Assembly (NCBI GenBank): GCA_030598525.1
Contig: JAUVPT010000006.1
Coordinates: 1 to 21,361, forward strand
DNA from: Gemmatimonadota bacterium
Lineage (GTDB): Bacteria > Gemmatimonadota > Gemmatimonadetes > Palauibacterales > Palauibacteraceae
Length of the DNA stretch: 21,361 bases
Direction of reading: 5' to 3'
How positions within the stretch are numbered: position 1 is the stretch's first letter; each line of letters starts with the position of its first letter. Shown piece after piece: positions 7,960-15,782 of this stretch. The translations under genes were made by a program, and so were the position numbers. The notes beneath the pieces were generated by a model. The model did not search any database. It was not told where the DNA came from and saw only the letters and a program-made list of their open reading frames with translations.

Positions 7960-8412
7960 ATGGCCGGGACGGACTCACCAAAATCGTCGCGCCGATCCTT
8001 CGTGAACTGGCTGCTGGGAACCAGCGCCGGGAGTTTCGCCGTGGCAATGCTGTATCCCGTGGCGCGCTACCTCATACCGCCCGAGGTGGGAGAGTCCTCC
8101 GCTTCGAGCGTCGCTCTCCCGTTCGGCCCGGAGGAGATCGGTCCCAATACCGCGAAGGCGTTTCGCTTCGGAAACAAACCCGGCATCCTGGTGCGCACCG
8201 ACTCCGGCGAGCTGCGCGCGTTTTCCGCCGTGTGCACTCACCTGGACTGCACCGTTCAGTACCGCGAAGACATCTCCCACATCTGGTGCGCGTGCCACAA
8301 CGGCCATTTCGACCTGACGGGTCGCAACGTCCAGGGACCTCCGCCGCGCCCGTTGGACGCGTTCGACGTCAATGTCCGGGGTGACGAGATCGTTGTGAGC
8401 AAGAGGACCTGA
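7960..8412 (+). CDS. Rieske [2Fe-2S] protein of a quinol-cytochrome c oxidoreductase
   Basis: Seen: 150 residues with a twin-arginine signal (S10-R-R-S-F-V) and an N-terminal hydrophobic anchor (about 17-40). The Rieske cluster motifs are complete: C92-T-H94-L-D-C97 and C110-A-C112-H113. C92, H94, C110 and H113 should bind the cluster, and C97 and C112 form the usual disulphide. The ATG at 7960 has AGAGGGG (7944-7950) at good spacing. A GTG at 7924 that overlaps the previous stop (GTGA) would add 12 residues and cannot be excluded. Known: such proteins take one electron from quinol at the Qo site and are Tat-exported. The gene sits between the nonahaem c1-like gene and cytochrome b; its stop overlaps the next start by one base. 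Confidence 0.95.
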   Translation: MAGTDSPKSSRRSFVNWLLGTSAGSFAVAMLYPVARYLIPPEVGESSASSVALPFGPEEIGPNTAKAFRFGNKPGILVRTDSGELRAFSAVCTHLDCTVQYREDISHIWCACHNGHFDLTGRNVQGPPPRPLDAFDVNVRGDEIVVSKRT

Positions 8413-9509
8413 TGACCATGAAGAGCCGCTGGTACCACGAGCTCGGCAACTGGCTCGATGATCGGATCGGACTCGCGCCCCTGTCGGACATGGCCCGGAA
8501 GAAAGAGGTGCCGCTGCACAGGCACACGATTTGGTACTACCTGGGCGGCATGACCCTCTTCCTCTTCCTGATCCAGCTGAGCACCGGCGTCCTGCTTCTC
8601 TTCTACTACAGGCCCAGCGCAGAGGAGGCCTACGAGTCGGTCCAGTTCCTGATGGCCGAGGTCCAGTTCGGGTGGCTGATCCGGTCGATTCACGCATGGG
8701 CGGCGAATCTGATGGTGTTCACCGTGTTCATTCACCTGTTCAGCGTGTTCCTCCTGAAGGCATACCGGGCTCCCAGGGACCTTACGTGGATCACGGGAGT
8801 CATCCTGTTCGTGCTCACCCTGGCTTTCGGCTTCACCGGCTACCTCCTTCCGTGGAACGAGCTGGCGTACTTCGCCACCAAGGTAGGAACGGAGATCGTC
8901 GGGGTGGTTCCGTTGATCGGTGGCTTCGCGCGGGACCTGGCACGTGGAGGCACGGATGTCACGGGCGCGACCCTGACGCGATTCTACGCCATCCACGTAG
9001 CGCTCCTCCCGGCCGCGATCATCCTGTTCATCGGGCTCCATCTCTTCCTCGTGCAACGGCACGGCATGAGCGTGCCGCCGGATATCGAGAGGGATGGCTC
9101 GACCCGCGGTGTCATGAAGTTCGTCCCCAGCTTCCTCATGCGGGACGCCGTCGGTTGGCTGGTCGCCCTGGCGGTCCTGGGAGCTCTCGCGGCGTTCTTC
9201 CCCGCGCACCTGGGAGAAAAGGCAGACTCGTTCGCCCCGGCACCGGTCGGCATCAAGCCCGAGTGGTACTTCATGTACATGTTCCACACGCTGAAGTTGC
9301 TTCCCTCTCACATCCTCGGACTCGAGGGCGAGATTTTGGGCGTGATGGCCTTTGCTCTCGCAGGCGCGTTCCTGCTGCTCGTGCCGTTCCTGGACCGGAG
9401 AAGAGCCCCCGGAGAAGCCAGCAAACTGTTTACGGTGATCGCCCTGGCGATGATCGCCTACATCATCGTGCTGACCGTGATGGGCTACACGGCCAATCCC
9501 ATCCAGTAG
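8412..9509 (+). CDS. Cytochrome b of a Rieske/cytochrome b complex (fused b6 plus subunit IV type)
   Basis: Seen: 365 residues with about seven transmembrane helices. Haem b ligands are H94/H195 and H108/H210; the spacings are 14 residues in helix B and 15 in helix D, the latter being the b6-type spacing. The Qo-site motif P283-E-W-Y is present in the subunit IV-like part. The C-terminus stops after the third helix of that part, so there is no eighth helix as in mitochondrial cytochrome b. There is no cysteine in the protein, so no covalent haem ci as in b6f. ATG 8412 overlaps the Rieske stop (TGATG); ATG 8418 (M3) is a possible alternative. Role: quinol oxidation and electron bifurcation with the Rieske protein and the nonahaem cytochrome. 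Confidence 0.95.
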   Translation: MTMKSRWYHELGNWLDDRIGLAPLSDMARKKEVPLHRHTIWYYLGGMTLFLFLIQLSTGVLLLFYYRPSAEEAYESVQFLMAEVQFGWLIRSIHAWAANLMVFTVFIHLFSVFLLKAYRAPRDLTWITGVILFVLTLAFGFTGYLLPWNELAYFATKVGTEIVGVVPLIGGFARDLARGGTDVTGATLTRFYAIHVALLPAAIILFIGLHLFLVQRHGMSVPPDIERDGSTRGVMKFVPSFLMRDAVGWLVALAVLGALAAFFPAHLGEKADSFAPAPVGIKPEWYFMYMFHTLKLLPSHILGLEGEILGVMAFALAGAFLLLVPFLDRRRAPGEASKLFTVIALAMIAYIIVLTVMGYTANPIQ

Positions 9510-9743
9510 ACAGGTTCCTCGCCCGGACTTCGAGATGCCGACCGAGACGGACTGTCCCACGCGCGGGGACGGTACGGTTCAATATGTCCCAGCGCACCCG
9601 TCCCACCGAACAATTGAGCAGACCTGACAGGTAGGGGCATTCCGCCGACTCGGGTGAGGATTCTTCCGGTGGCATCGATGTTGCGCGGAGACAGGCCGAG
9701 CCCCTGAGGCGGGGGTCCTTCTCCAACAGACAGCGAGCGCGCC
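9510..9743 (+). other. 234-bp intergenic region with two inverted repeats
   Basis: No convincing gene is present. A seven-pair hairpin with one G-T pair (9552-9572) lies 43 bases after the cytochrome b stop, without a T-tract; it may end the bc transcript. ACCTGACAGGT (9622-9632) is a perfect inverted repeat about a single central A, lying three bases after a TTGAGC box (9614-9619); no good -10 box was found at the matching distance. This is the longest gap inside the redox locus and the likeliest place for a separate promoter and operator for the octahaem-NrfCD group. Confidence 0.35.
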
Positions 9744-10472
9744 ATGCCCCAACAGGTTACGCGCCTCGGCATCGCCTTCGTCGCTCTGGCCGTCGTCTTC
9801 GTGGCGGTGCGGCAGAAGCTGGTGCCGGACACGTTCGGTGAAGCGGGCCACTACCGCGCCGCGGCCGTCGACTCGATCGCGGCCCAACCCCTCCAGTACG
9901 CCGGCCATGAGGCATGCACCATGTGCCACCGGCCGATCGCCGAGAAGCGGAGCGTTTCGAACCACTCGGGCGTGTCCTGCGAGGTGTGTCACGGGCCTGC
10001 GGCCGAGCACGTAGCCGCCCCCGGGTCGGTTAAGCCACCTGCCCCGCGTGAGAGAGGCTTCTGCCCCCTGTGCCACGGCTACAACGCGTCCCGGCCGTCC
10101 GGCTTTCCGCAGATCGATCCAGTGGCCCACAACCCGATGGTCCCGTGCATGACGTGCCACGACCCGCATGCCCCCGAGCCCCCGGTGATCCCGGGTGCCT
10201 GCCGGGCGTGTCACGGCCAGATCGCGAGCCAGAAGGCGGTGTCACACCATGCCACGCTACCCTGCCTCACGTGCCACGACGCGCCGGATGAACACAAGGC
10301 GTCACCGCGCACCCTTCGGCCTGACAAGCCGTCCTCACGTGACTTCTGTGGCACCTGTCACGCCGAGGATGCGATCAGCCCTTCCCACATCCCGAGGGTA
10401 GACGTGTCGACGCACGGCGAGGGTTACCTGTGCTGGCAATGCCACTACCCGCACCATCCGGAGGCGGAATGA
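9744..10472 (+). CDS. Octahaem c-type cytochrome with N-terminal membrane anchor
   Basis: Seen: 242 residues with one hydrophobic segment near the N-terminus (about 7-24, no obvious cleavage site) and eight CXXCH motifs from C58 to C230. Extra histidines (HHA, NHSG, DPHAP) could be distal ligands. No strong ribosome site precedes ATG 9744. The gene abuts the ferredoxin and NrfD genes. Known: NrfC/NrfD-like, Qrc and Geobacter Cbc-type complexes pair a multihaem cytochrome with a periplasmic ferredoxin and an NrfD membrane subunit. Inferred: this is the cytochrome subunit that accepts or donates electrons on the periplasmic face of such a quinone-reactive complex. It lacks features of a catalytic octahaem nitrite or tetrathionate reductase (no CXXCK, and the protein is small), so an enzymatic role is unlikely. 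Confidence 0.82.
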   Translation: MPQQVTRLGIAFVALAVVFVAVRQKLVPDTFGEAGHYRAAAVDSIAAQPLQYAGHEACTMCHRPIAEKRSVSNHSGVSCEVCHGPAAEHVAAPGSVKPPAPRERGFCPLCHGYNASRPSGFPQIDPVAHNPMVPCMTCHDPHAPEPPVIPGACRACHGQIASQKAVSHHATLPCLTCHDAPDEHKASPRTLRPDKPSSRDFCGTCHAEDAISPSHIPRVDVSTHGEGYLCWQCHYPHHPEAE

Positions 10473-11269
10473 TGGTGGATTCGTCAACCTCTCTGGATCG
10501 GGAGCCCACGGCGACCCGCGAGCCGGTGGACCGCAGAGACTTCCTGTGGGAGGCACTCAAGGCCAGCCTCGGCGTGCCCATCGCTCTCAGCGTCATTCGC
10601 GTTCCCGAGTTGCGTGGAATGCAGGCGGGGGGCGACGCAGAACACCTCTACGGAATGGGCATCGACATCCGGAAGTGCATCGGGTGCGGCCGCTGCGCGC
10701 AGGCCTGCAAGAACGAGAACGACGTGCCCGATGAACCGCACTTCGTAAATACCTGGATCGAACGGTACGTGATCCGCACTGACGGCGAGGTCCTGGTCGA
10801 CAGCCCGAATGGAGGGATCGACGGCTTCCCGCCTATCGAAGAGGAGGGCGGGACCCTGCGCACGTTCTTCGTTCCCAAACTGTGCAACCACTGCGAGGAT
10901 GCCCCGTGCGTGCAGGTCTGTCCGGTCGGGGCCACTTTCATCACGGATGACGGCGCGGTCCTCGTCGACGAGGAGTATTGCATCGGGTGCGGCTACTGCG
11001 TGCAGGCATGCCCATATGGGGCGCGCTGGTTCGACCCGGTGAAGCACGTGGCCCGCAAGTGCACGTTCTGCTACCACAGGCTCGCCAAAGGCAAGGTGCC
11101 GGCGTGCGTGGAGGTGTGCCCCACGTCTGCCCGCCTGTTCGGCGACCTGGGACACCGGGCCAACCCCCTCGCGCGTTTCCTGCGCTTCAACGAGATCCAG
11201 GTACTGAAGCCCCACCTGAACACCAAGCCGAAGGTGTTCTACGCGAACCTGGACGGAGAGGTGAGGTAG
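10472..11269 (+). CDS. Tat-exported four-cluster [4Fe-4S] ferredoxin subunit (NrfC/PsrB/HybA-like)
   Basis: Seen: 265 residues with a twin-arginine motif (R21-R-D-F-L) and hydrophobic stretch, then 16 cysteines in four ferredoxin groups: C69/72/75/79, C138/141/146/150, C170/173/176/180 and C197/200/212/216. This is the standard pattern of the DmsB/PsrB/NrfC electron-transfer subunits. ATG 10472 overlaps the octahaem stop (TGATG) with GGAGG seven bases upstream; ATG 10469 is the in-frame alternative. The Tat signal places it on the periplasmic side, where it would link the NrfD-type membrane protein to the octahaem cytochrome. No molybdopterin catalytic subunit is encoded nearby, which distinguishes it from polysulphide or DMSO reductases. 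Confidence 0.92.
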   Translation: MVDSSTSLDREPTATREPVDRRDFLWEALKASLGVPIALSVIRVPELRGMQAGGDAEHLYGMGIDIRKCIGCGRCAQACKNENDVPDEPHFVNTWIERYVIRTDGEVLVDSPNGGIDGFPPIEEEGGTLRTFFVPKLCNHCEDAPCVQVCPVGATFITDDGAVLVDEEYCIGCGYCVQACPYGARWFDPVKHVARKCTFCYHRLAKGKVPACVEVCPTSARLFGDLGHRANPLARFLRFNEIQVLKPHLNTKPKVFYANLDGEVR

Positions 11270-11272
11270 ACG

Positions 11273-12460
11273 ATGCAGGGATACATCTACCCGAACGAAT
11301 TCGAGCTCAGGTGGAGTCTCCTCATCGTCCTCTACCCGTATCTCACGGGCCTGGTGGCGGGAGCTTTCATCCTGGCCTCACTGGCGCGAGTGTTCAACGT
11401 GAAGGAGGTCGAGCCGACGTACCGGCTGGCCCTGCTCACTGCGCTGGCGTTTCTGATCGTGGCCCCCCTGCCCCTCCTGGCGCACCTGGGCCACCCGGAG
11501 CGTTCCTACGAGATCTTCCTCACGCCGAACCGCCAGTCAGCCATGGCGATGTTCGGCTTCGTGTACGCGTGGTACCTGATGGTGGTGCTGCTGCTGGAGA
11601 TCTGGTTCGACTACCGGAGAGACTTCGTGCTGCGGGCGAGGGAGGCGACCGGGCCCCGGAAGTGGTTCTACTATGCGCTCACGCTCGGCTCCACCGACCT
11701 TTCGGACCGGGCCCTGAGGTTTGACGACAAGGCCGGCCGATGGATCACGATCATCGGCATCCCGTCGGCCTTCCTGCTGCACGGATACGTGGGCTTCATC
11801 TTCGGGTCCATCAAGGCGAATCCGTGGTGGAGCAGCGTGTTGATGCCGGTCGTTTTCCTGTTCTCGGCCATCGTGTCGGGAATCGCGCTCGTGTTGATCA
11901 TCTACCTCGTGGCCACGTTGTTCCGGGGCAAGAAGGTGGACATGGGGTGCGCGGACAAGCTCGCGACTTTCCTGTTCTTCGCCATGCTAGTGGACTTCTC
12001 GCTCGAGATGCTCGACTTCATCCACCGTCTGTACGAGTCCGAGGAGTCGATCGAGATCCTGTCGCAGCTGATCGAAGGACGGCTCTTCGTCAGCCTCATC
12101 GTGCTGCAAGTGGTGCTGGGAACGCTCGTGCCCCTCATCGCGCTGGGCGTGGTGTCTCCGGCCCTCAGCTGGCGGGGCACGCGCAAGGTCCCGGCCGAGG
12201 TCAGGCGGCTCATCTACATCGGCTGCGCTCTCCTGGTGCAGGTCGGCATCTTCAGCATCCGCTGGAACGTCGTGATCGGGGGACAGCTGTTCTCGAAGAG
12301 CCTGCGGGGCCTGACGGTCTACAAGGCCGAGCTTCTGGGCGTGGAGGGACTGCTCATGGCCGGGGCGCTCGTGATCCTCCCGTTCATCATCCTGGGGCTA
12401 CTGGTGAAAATCATGCCCCCATGGCCCGAAGACGAACTCCCCGCGCCGCCCGAGGTGTGA
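11273..12460 (+). CDS. NrfD/PsrC-family quinone-reactive membrane protein
   Basis: Seen: 395 residues, very hydrophobic, with about nine or ten predicted transmembrane helices and the HybB/NrfD-type motif R-W-N-V-V-I-G-G-Q in the C-terminal third. Four bases separate it from the ferredoxin stop, so they are one operon. Known: NrfD-family proteins oxidise or reduce quinone and exchange electrons with a ferredoxin subunit; some relatives (ActC/ActF) contribute to energy conservation. Inferred: with the two preceding genes it makes a third quinone-cytochrome module in this locus, resembling Geobacter Cbc complexes that carry an NrfD subunit. An alternative complex III is unlikely because the large ActB-type fusion is missing. 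Its stop codon lies in the loop of the hairpin at 12445-12473. Confidence 0.93.
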   Translation: MQGYIYPNEFELRWSLLIVLYPYLTGLVAGAFILASLARVFNVKEVEPTYRLALLTALAFLIVAPLPLLAHLGHPERSYEIFLTPNRQSAMAMFGFVYAWYLMVVLLLEIWFDYRRDFVLRAREATGPRKWFYYALTLGSTDLSDRALRFDDKAGRWITIIGIPSAFLLHGYVGFIFGSIKANPWWSSVLMPVVFLFSAIVSGIALVLIIYLVATLFRGKKVDMGCADKLATFLFFAMLVDFSLEMLDFIHRLYESEESIEILSQLIEGRLFVSLIVLQVVLGTLVPLIALGVVSPALSWRGTRKVPAEVRRLIYIGCALLVQVGIFSIRWNVVIGGQLFSKSLRGLTVYKAELLGVEGLLMAGALVILPFIILGLLVKIMPPWPEDELPAPPEV

Positions 12461-12473
12461 AGCCTCGGGCGGC
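12445..12473. terminator. Shared bidirectional hairpin between convergent genes
   Basis: GCCGCCCGAGG (12445-12455) and CCTCGGGCGGC (12463-12473) form a perfect 11-bp stem with a seven-base loop. The NrfD stop codon lies in the loop, and the peptidase gene ends 28 bases further on from the opposite strand. The convergent setting supports a terminator for one or both transcripts, although neither side has a clear T-tract. Confidence 0.55.
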
Positions 12474-12500
12474 CGGCTTCCGCCTTCCGTCGCCCGCAGG

Positions 12501-14768
12501 CTAGCGCCCGAACCAGGCGCTTTCTGAGGCGTCCGCTTCCCCGGTGTCGGAAACCAGGAGCGTCCGGTGCAGGAATCGGGTCATCATTTCATACAGGTTG
12601 ACCGACAGGACACTGCCTCGAACGCCGTGGCGCTGGCCCGGGTACAACCTCATGTCGAACTGCTTTCCTGCCTGTTCGAGCTCCGAGATCATCTTGAGCG
12701 TGTTCTGCGGGTGCACGTTGTCATCCGCCATGCCGTGTATGATCAGCAGTTCACCTTCCAGGCCCTCGGCGTGTGAGAGCGGCGCGCCGAGCGAGTATCC
12801 CTCGGGGTTCTCCTGGGGCGTCCGCATGAAGCGCTCGGTGTAGATCGTGTCGTACAGTTCCCACGAGGTCACCGGCGCGCCGGCGATCGCCGCGGCGACC
12901 TGGTTGCCGCCAAGAAGCGACGTCATGAGCGCCATGTACCCACCGTAGCTCCAGCCCCAGATTCCGACGCGGGAAGCGTCCACGTAGGGCAGGTCGCCGA
13001 GCTGGCGTACAGCGGCCAACTGGTCCGCTGTCTCCAGCTGTCCGAGACGCAGGTAGACCTGCTTCTCGAACTCCCGCCCCCGAGCCCCGGTCCCGCGGTT
13101 GTCCACGCTGGCGACCAGGATGCCGTCACGGACCAGCATCTGGTGCCACAGGTACCGGGTGCCTCCCCATGCGTCCCTCACGGTCTGACTGCCCGGCCCC
13201 CCGTAGACGTACAGCAACAGCGGGTAGGTTTGGCCCGGGTCGAAGTCTCGCGGCTTGATGATCCACGCGTTCAGCGTGCTCCCGTCCTCCGCCTGCACCG
13301 TGAAGAACTCCGGCTCGCGCAGGTCCAGGGCATCCAGCTTCCCGACCAGTTCGGCGTTGTCCTCGAGCGCCCGTACTTCTTCCCCGTCCGCTACCCGGCG
13401 AAGGCTGGTGATCGGCGGGGTGCCGATCGATGAATATGTGTCGGTGAACAGGGCAAAGTCCGGGCTGAAACGGGCGGAGTGCGTTCCACGCCCGCCGGCG
13501 ATCCGGGTCATGTCCCGGCCGTCGAGGGGAGCCCAGTAGACCGAACGAGTGAGCGGACTCTCGGAAGCCGCGGTAAAGAAGATTCGCCCCGTTTCTTCAT
13601 CCACCCCGTGGAACGCCGTCACGTCCCAGCTGCCCCGCGTCAGCTGGCGCACCATCCGCCCCGAGCGGTCGTAAAGGTACACATGCGAGAAACCGTCCCG
13701 ATCGCTCGTCCACGTGAACCCCTGACCGTCATCGATCCAGTGCAGGTCGTTATTCGCATTGAGCCACGCCTCGTCCCGCTCTGAGAACAGGAGCGAGGTC
13801 TCACCCGTCCTCGCGTCGCCGAGGAGCAGATCGAGTTGGCTCTGGTGTCGGTTCAGTCGCTGGATGACCACCTCGTCCGAAGACGCGGCCCACTCCATCC
13901 GCGCGATGTAAATGTCCTCGTCAGCCCCGATGTCGAACCAGGTGGTCTCGCCCGAGGCCAGCTCAATCGATCCCACGCGGACCGTCGAATTGGCCTCGCC
14001 CGCCTTCGGATAACGAACTCCGTTGAGCTCCGGGTAAAGCGGCATGGCGTCCACCAGCCAGTAGGTGCGGATCGGGCTCTGGTCAAACCGCCAGTAGGCG
14101 AGCCGCGACCCGTCAGGACTCCACCGGAAGGCGTCCCGCAGTCCCAGTTCCTCTTCGTAGACCCAGTCCGTGGTGCCATTGATGATCGTCTCACTGCCAT
14201 CGAACGTGAGGCGTTGCTCCTCGCCACTGGACAAGTCGCTGACGAAGAGGTCGTTCTCCCTGACGAACGCGACCTGCCGCGCATCGGGAGAGAGCTTGGC
14301 GAACATCTGCCATCCGTCACCGTCGCTCACCGGAAGGAGGCGGCGGGTCGGAAAATCGAAGACGTAGTAACGACCTTTCGTACGAGCCCTCCAGACCTGC
14401 TGGCTTTCGGCGAAGATCAGGAGGCGGCGGCCGTCCGCCGAGAACGTGTATCCCTCGATCCGCATGGGCTCGTCGGAGTCACTCTTGATCAACTCGGCAG
14501 CCGAGACCAGTTTTTCCCGCTGACCCGTCCGCGCGTCGACCCGCCACAGTTCACTGTGTCCGGCGGAGTCGCTCTCGATCGTGGACCAGTGCAGTCCGTC
14601 GGGCATCCAGCGCACCGAGACCGACTGTCCGCTGAAGTCACCGTTTCCGAAGATTCGCTCTACCGTCAGGTCCTGCTGTCCGACGGCTGATGAGGGACTG
14701 CCGATCGAGAAAATCCCGGCCGCCAGCACCCACACTGCCGTCCGAGCCGTGGTTCGGACGTACGTCAT
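12501..14768 (-). CDS. Secreted dipeptidyl peptidase IV (S9B family serine peptidase)
   Basis: Seen: 755 residues with a signal peptide (about 1-31), an N-terminal beta-propeller region (about 45-490) and a C-terminal alpha/beta-hydrolase domain. Catalytic residues fit DPP IV: S607 in G-W-S-Y-G-G, D682 in H-G-M-A-D-D-N-V-H and H714 in Q-R-H-G-V. The Asp-His distance of 32 residues equals that of human DPP IV. The substrate N-terminus-binding glutamates are present in D-W-V-Y-E-E-E. Role: removes Xaa-Pro or Xaa-Ala dipeptides from peptide N-termini in the periplasm or outside the cell. GGAG lies seven bases before the ATG. It follows the Asp-box gene by 21 bases and is probably co-transcribed with it. 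It has no evident link to the cytochromes. Confidence 0.95.
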   Translation of the reverse strand: MTYVRTTARTAVWVLAAGIFSIGSPSSAVGQQDLTVERIFGNGDFSGQSVSVRWMPDGLHWSTIESDSAGHSELWRVDARTGQREKLVSAAELIKSDSDEPMRIEGYTFSADGRRLLIFAESQQVWRARTKGRYYVFDFPTRRLLPVSDGDGWQMFAKLSPDARQVAFVRENDLFVSDLSSGEEQRLTFDGSETIINGTTDWVYEEELGLRDAFRWSPDGSRLAYWRFDQSPIRTYWLVDAMPLYPELNGVRYPKAGEANSTVRVGSIELASGETTWFDIGADEDIYIARMEWAASSDEVVIQRLNRHQSQLDLLLGDARTGETSLLFSERDEAWLNANNDLHWIDDGQGFTWTSDRDGFSHVYLYDRSGRMVRQLTRGSWDVTAFHGVDEETGRIFFTAASESPLTRSVYWAPLDGRDMTRIAGGRGTHSARFSPDFALFTDTYSSIGTPPITSLRRVADGEEVRALEDNAELVGKLDALDLREPEFFTVQAEDGSTLNAWIIKPRDFDPGQTYPLLLYVYGGPGSQTVRDAWGGTRYLWHQMLVRDGILVASVDNRGTGARGREFEKQVYLRLGQLETADQLAAVRQLGDLPYVDASRVGIWGWSYGGYMALMTSLLGGNQVAAAIAGAPVTSWELYDTIYTERFMRTPQENPEGYSLGAPLSHAEGLEGELLIIHGMADDNVHPQNTLKMISELEQAGKQFDMRLYPGQRHGVRGSVLSVNLYEMMTRFLHRTLLVSDTGEADASESAWFGR

Positions 14769-14789
14769 CGCATCACTCCATCCATGGAA

Positions 14790-15782
14790 CTACAGAACCT
14801 GAAGCACCTGCACCCGCGGCAGGCCATAGTGGATTCTCGTCCAGCGGCCCAGCACCGCGTTGCCGTAGTACAGGCGTCCCGTACTCGTGCCCACGAAGCC
14901 GGATTCTCGGGCGGTCCGGTCCGTAGCCACGGCCGTGAAAGCTCCCTTCTCTCCCATGGCGCTGGTCTTGAACGCCCCCCAGGTCTCACCCGAGTCCCGG
15001 CTGACCATGAGGCGAGCCTTTGCGTCGCCCTTCGAGCCCTCCCACGTTGCGGGTGGTCCGGCCGAGAAGGCCAGGACGAGAATCGAATCGCGAGCTCCCC
15101 GCTCGAACTCCGTGTCAAGGCGGGTGCAGTACGCCTGGCCCAACTCGCCCGAATGACGCGTCCACTTCCGGCCGCGGTCACGGCTGATGTGGAAGCCGCC
15201 GCCCGTAGCCGCGTACACTCGGGACGAGTCCAGGGGATCGGCCATCAGGAAGTGCACGTCGTCGAACAGACCCTCGTTGCAGCCCGTCCACGTGCGTCCG
15301 CCGTCGTCGCTCCGGTAGGCTCCACCGATCTCGACTCCTGCGTAGAGGCGGCGGGAGTCGTGCGGATCCGCAGCGACCGTGTCCACCCGCGCGGCCCCTT
15401 CACCCGTGTCCTTCCAGCCCTCTCGCACACCGAGCACCCGAAACTCGGTCATCTCCTCCCACGTCACGCCTCCGTCGCGTGAGACGTGCAGGGCAGCGGG
15501 CTGCGTTCCGGCGTACAGCAGCTCGGGGTCGCGCGGTGAAACGGCCAGGGAGCGGATGATGTGACCGTCCAGGGAACCGGTCATCTGCGTCCACCTACGA
15601 CCCTGATCGTCGCTCCTCCACACTCCGTGGCCGCTGACTGCGGCGTAGAAATGGCGACCGGCGGGAACGATGGCGCGGACGTCGTCACCCTCGAAATGAC
15701 TCTCCTCTACCTGGGCAGCACGCTCGCCGTGCACCCAACGAACGACGTACAGGCCGCCCTTCGTCCCCACTAGTATTCGCAT
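14790..15782 (-). CDS. Asp-box (BNR/sialidase-fold) repeat protein, probable beta-propeller
   Basis: Seen: 330 residues, no signal peptide or membrane helix, and five Asp-box motifs of the form S-x-D-x-G-x-x-W (RSDDQGRRW, SRDGGVTW, RSDDGGRTW, SRDRGRKW, SRDSGETW). Between them lie repeated phrases of the type DPxxxxxLYAG. Known: Asp boxes mark beta-hairpin turns in sialidases, Vps10/sortilin-type propellers, photosystem II assembly factor Ycf48 and many uncharacterised WD40/YVTN/BNR-like proteins. The catalytic Arg triad of sialidases is not recognisable, so enzyme activity is not claimed. The apparent cytoplasmic location is unusual for the fold. It is the first gene of a two-gene minus-strand unit with the peptidase. 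Confidence 0.8.
   Translation of the reverse strand: MRILVGTKGGLYVVRWVHGERAAQVEESHFEGDDVRAIVPAGRHFYAAVSGHGVWRSDDQGRRWTQMTGSLDGHIIRSLAVSPRDPELLYAGTQPAALHVSRDGGVTWEEMTEFRVLGVREGWKDTGEGAARVDTVAADPHDSRRLYAGVEIGGAYRSDDGGRTWTGCNEGLFDDVHFLMADPLDSSRVYAATGGGFHISRDRGRKWTRHSGELGQAYCTRLDTEFERGARDSILVLAFSAGPPATWEGSKGDAKARLMVSRDSGETWGAFKTSAMGEKGAFTAVATDRTARESGFVGTSTGRLYYGNAVLGRWTRIHYGLPRVQVLQVL

Noticed and set aside
8256..9560. Minus-strand open frame of 434 codons
   Set aside because: It is antisense to the Rieske and cytochrome b genes, whose residues are unmistakable; its low-complexity E/H/Q-rich translation is a shadow.
9744..12460. Alternative complex III or Nrf nitrite reductase operon
   Set aside because: No ActB-type molybdopterin-like fusion, second NrfD (ActF) or NrfA-type catalytic cytochrome with CXXCK is present.
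13836..14690. Plus-strand open frame of 284 codons
   Set aside because: It is antisense to the propeller region of the dipeptidyl peptidase IV gene, with no recognisable family.
14790..15782. Calling the Asp-box protein a sialidase
   Set aside because: Asp boxes are structural; the arginine triad and other catalytic residues of sialidases were not recognisable, and there is no signal peptide.
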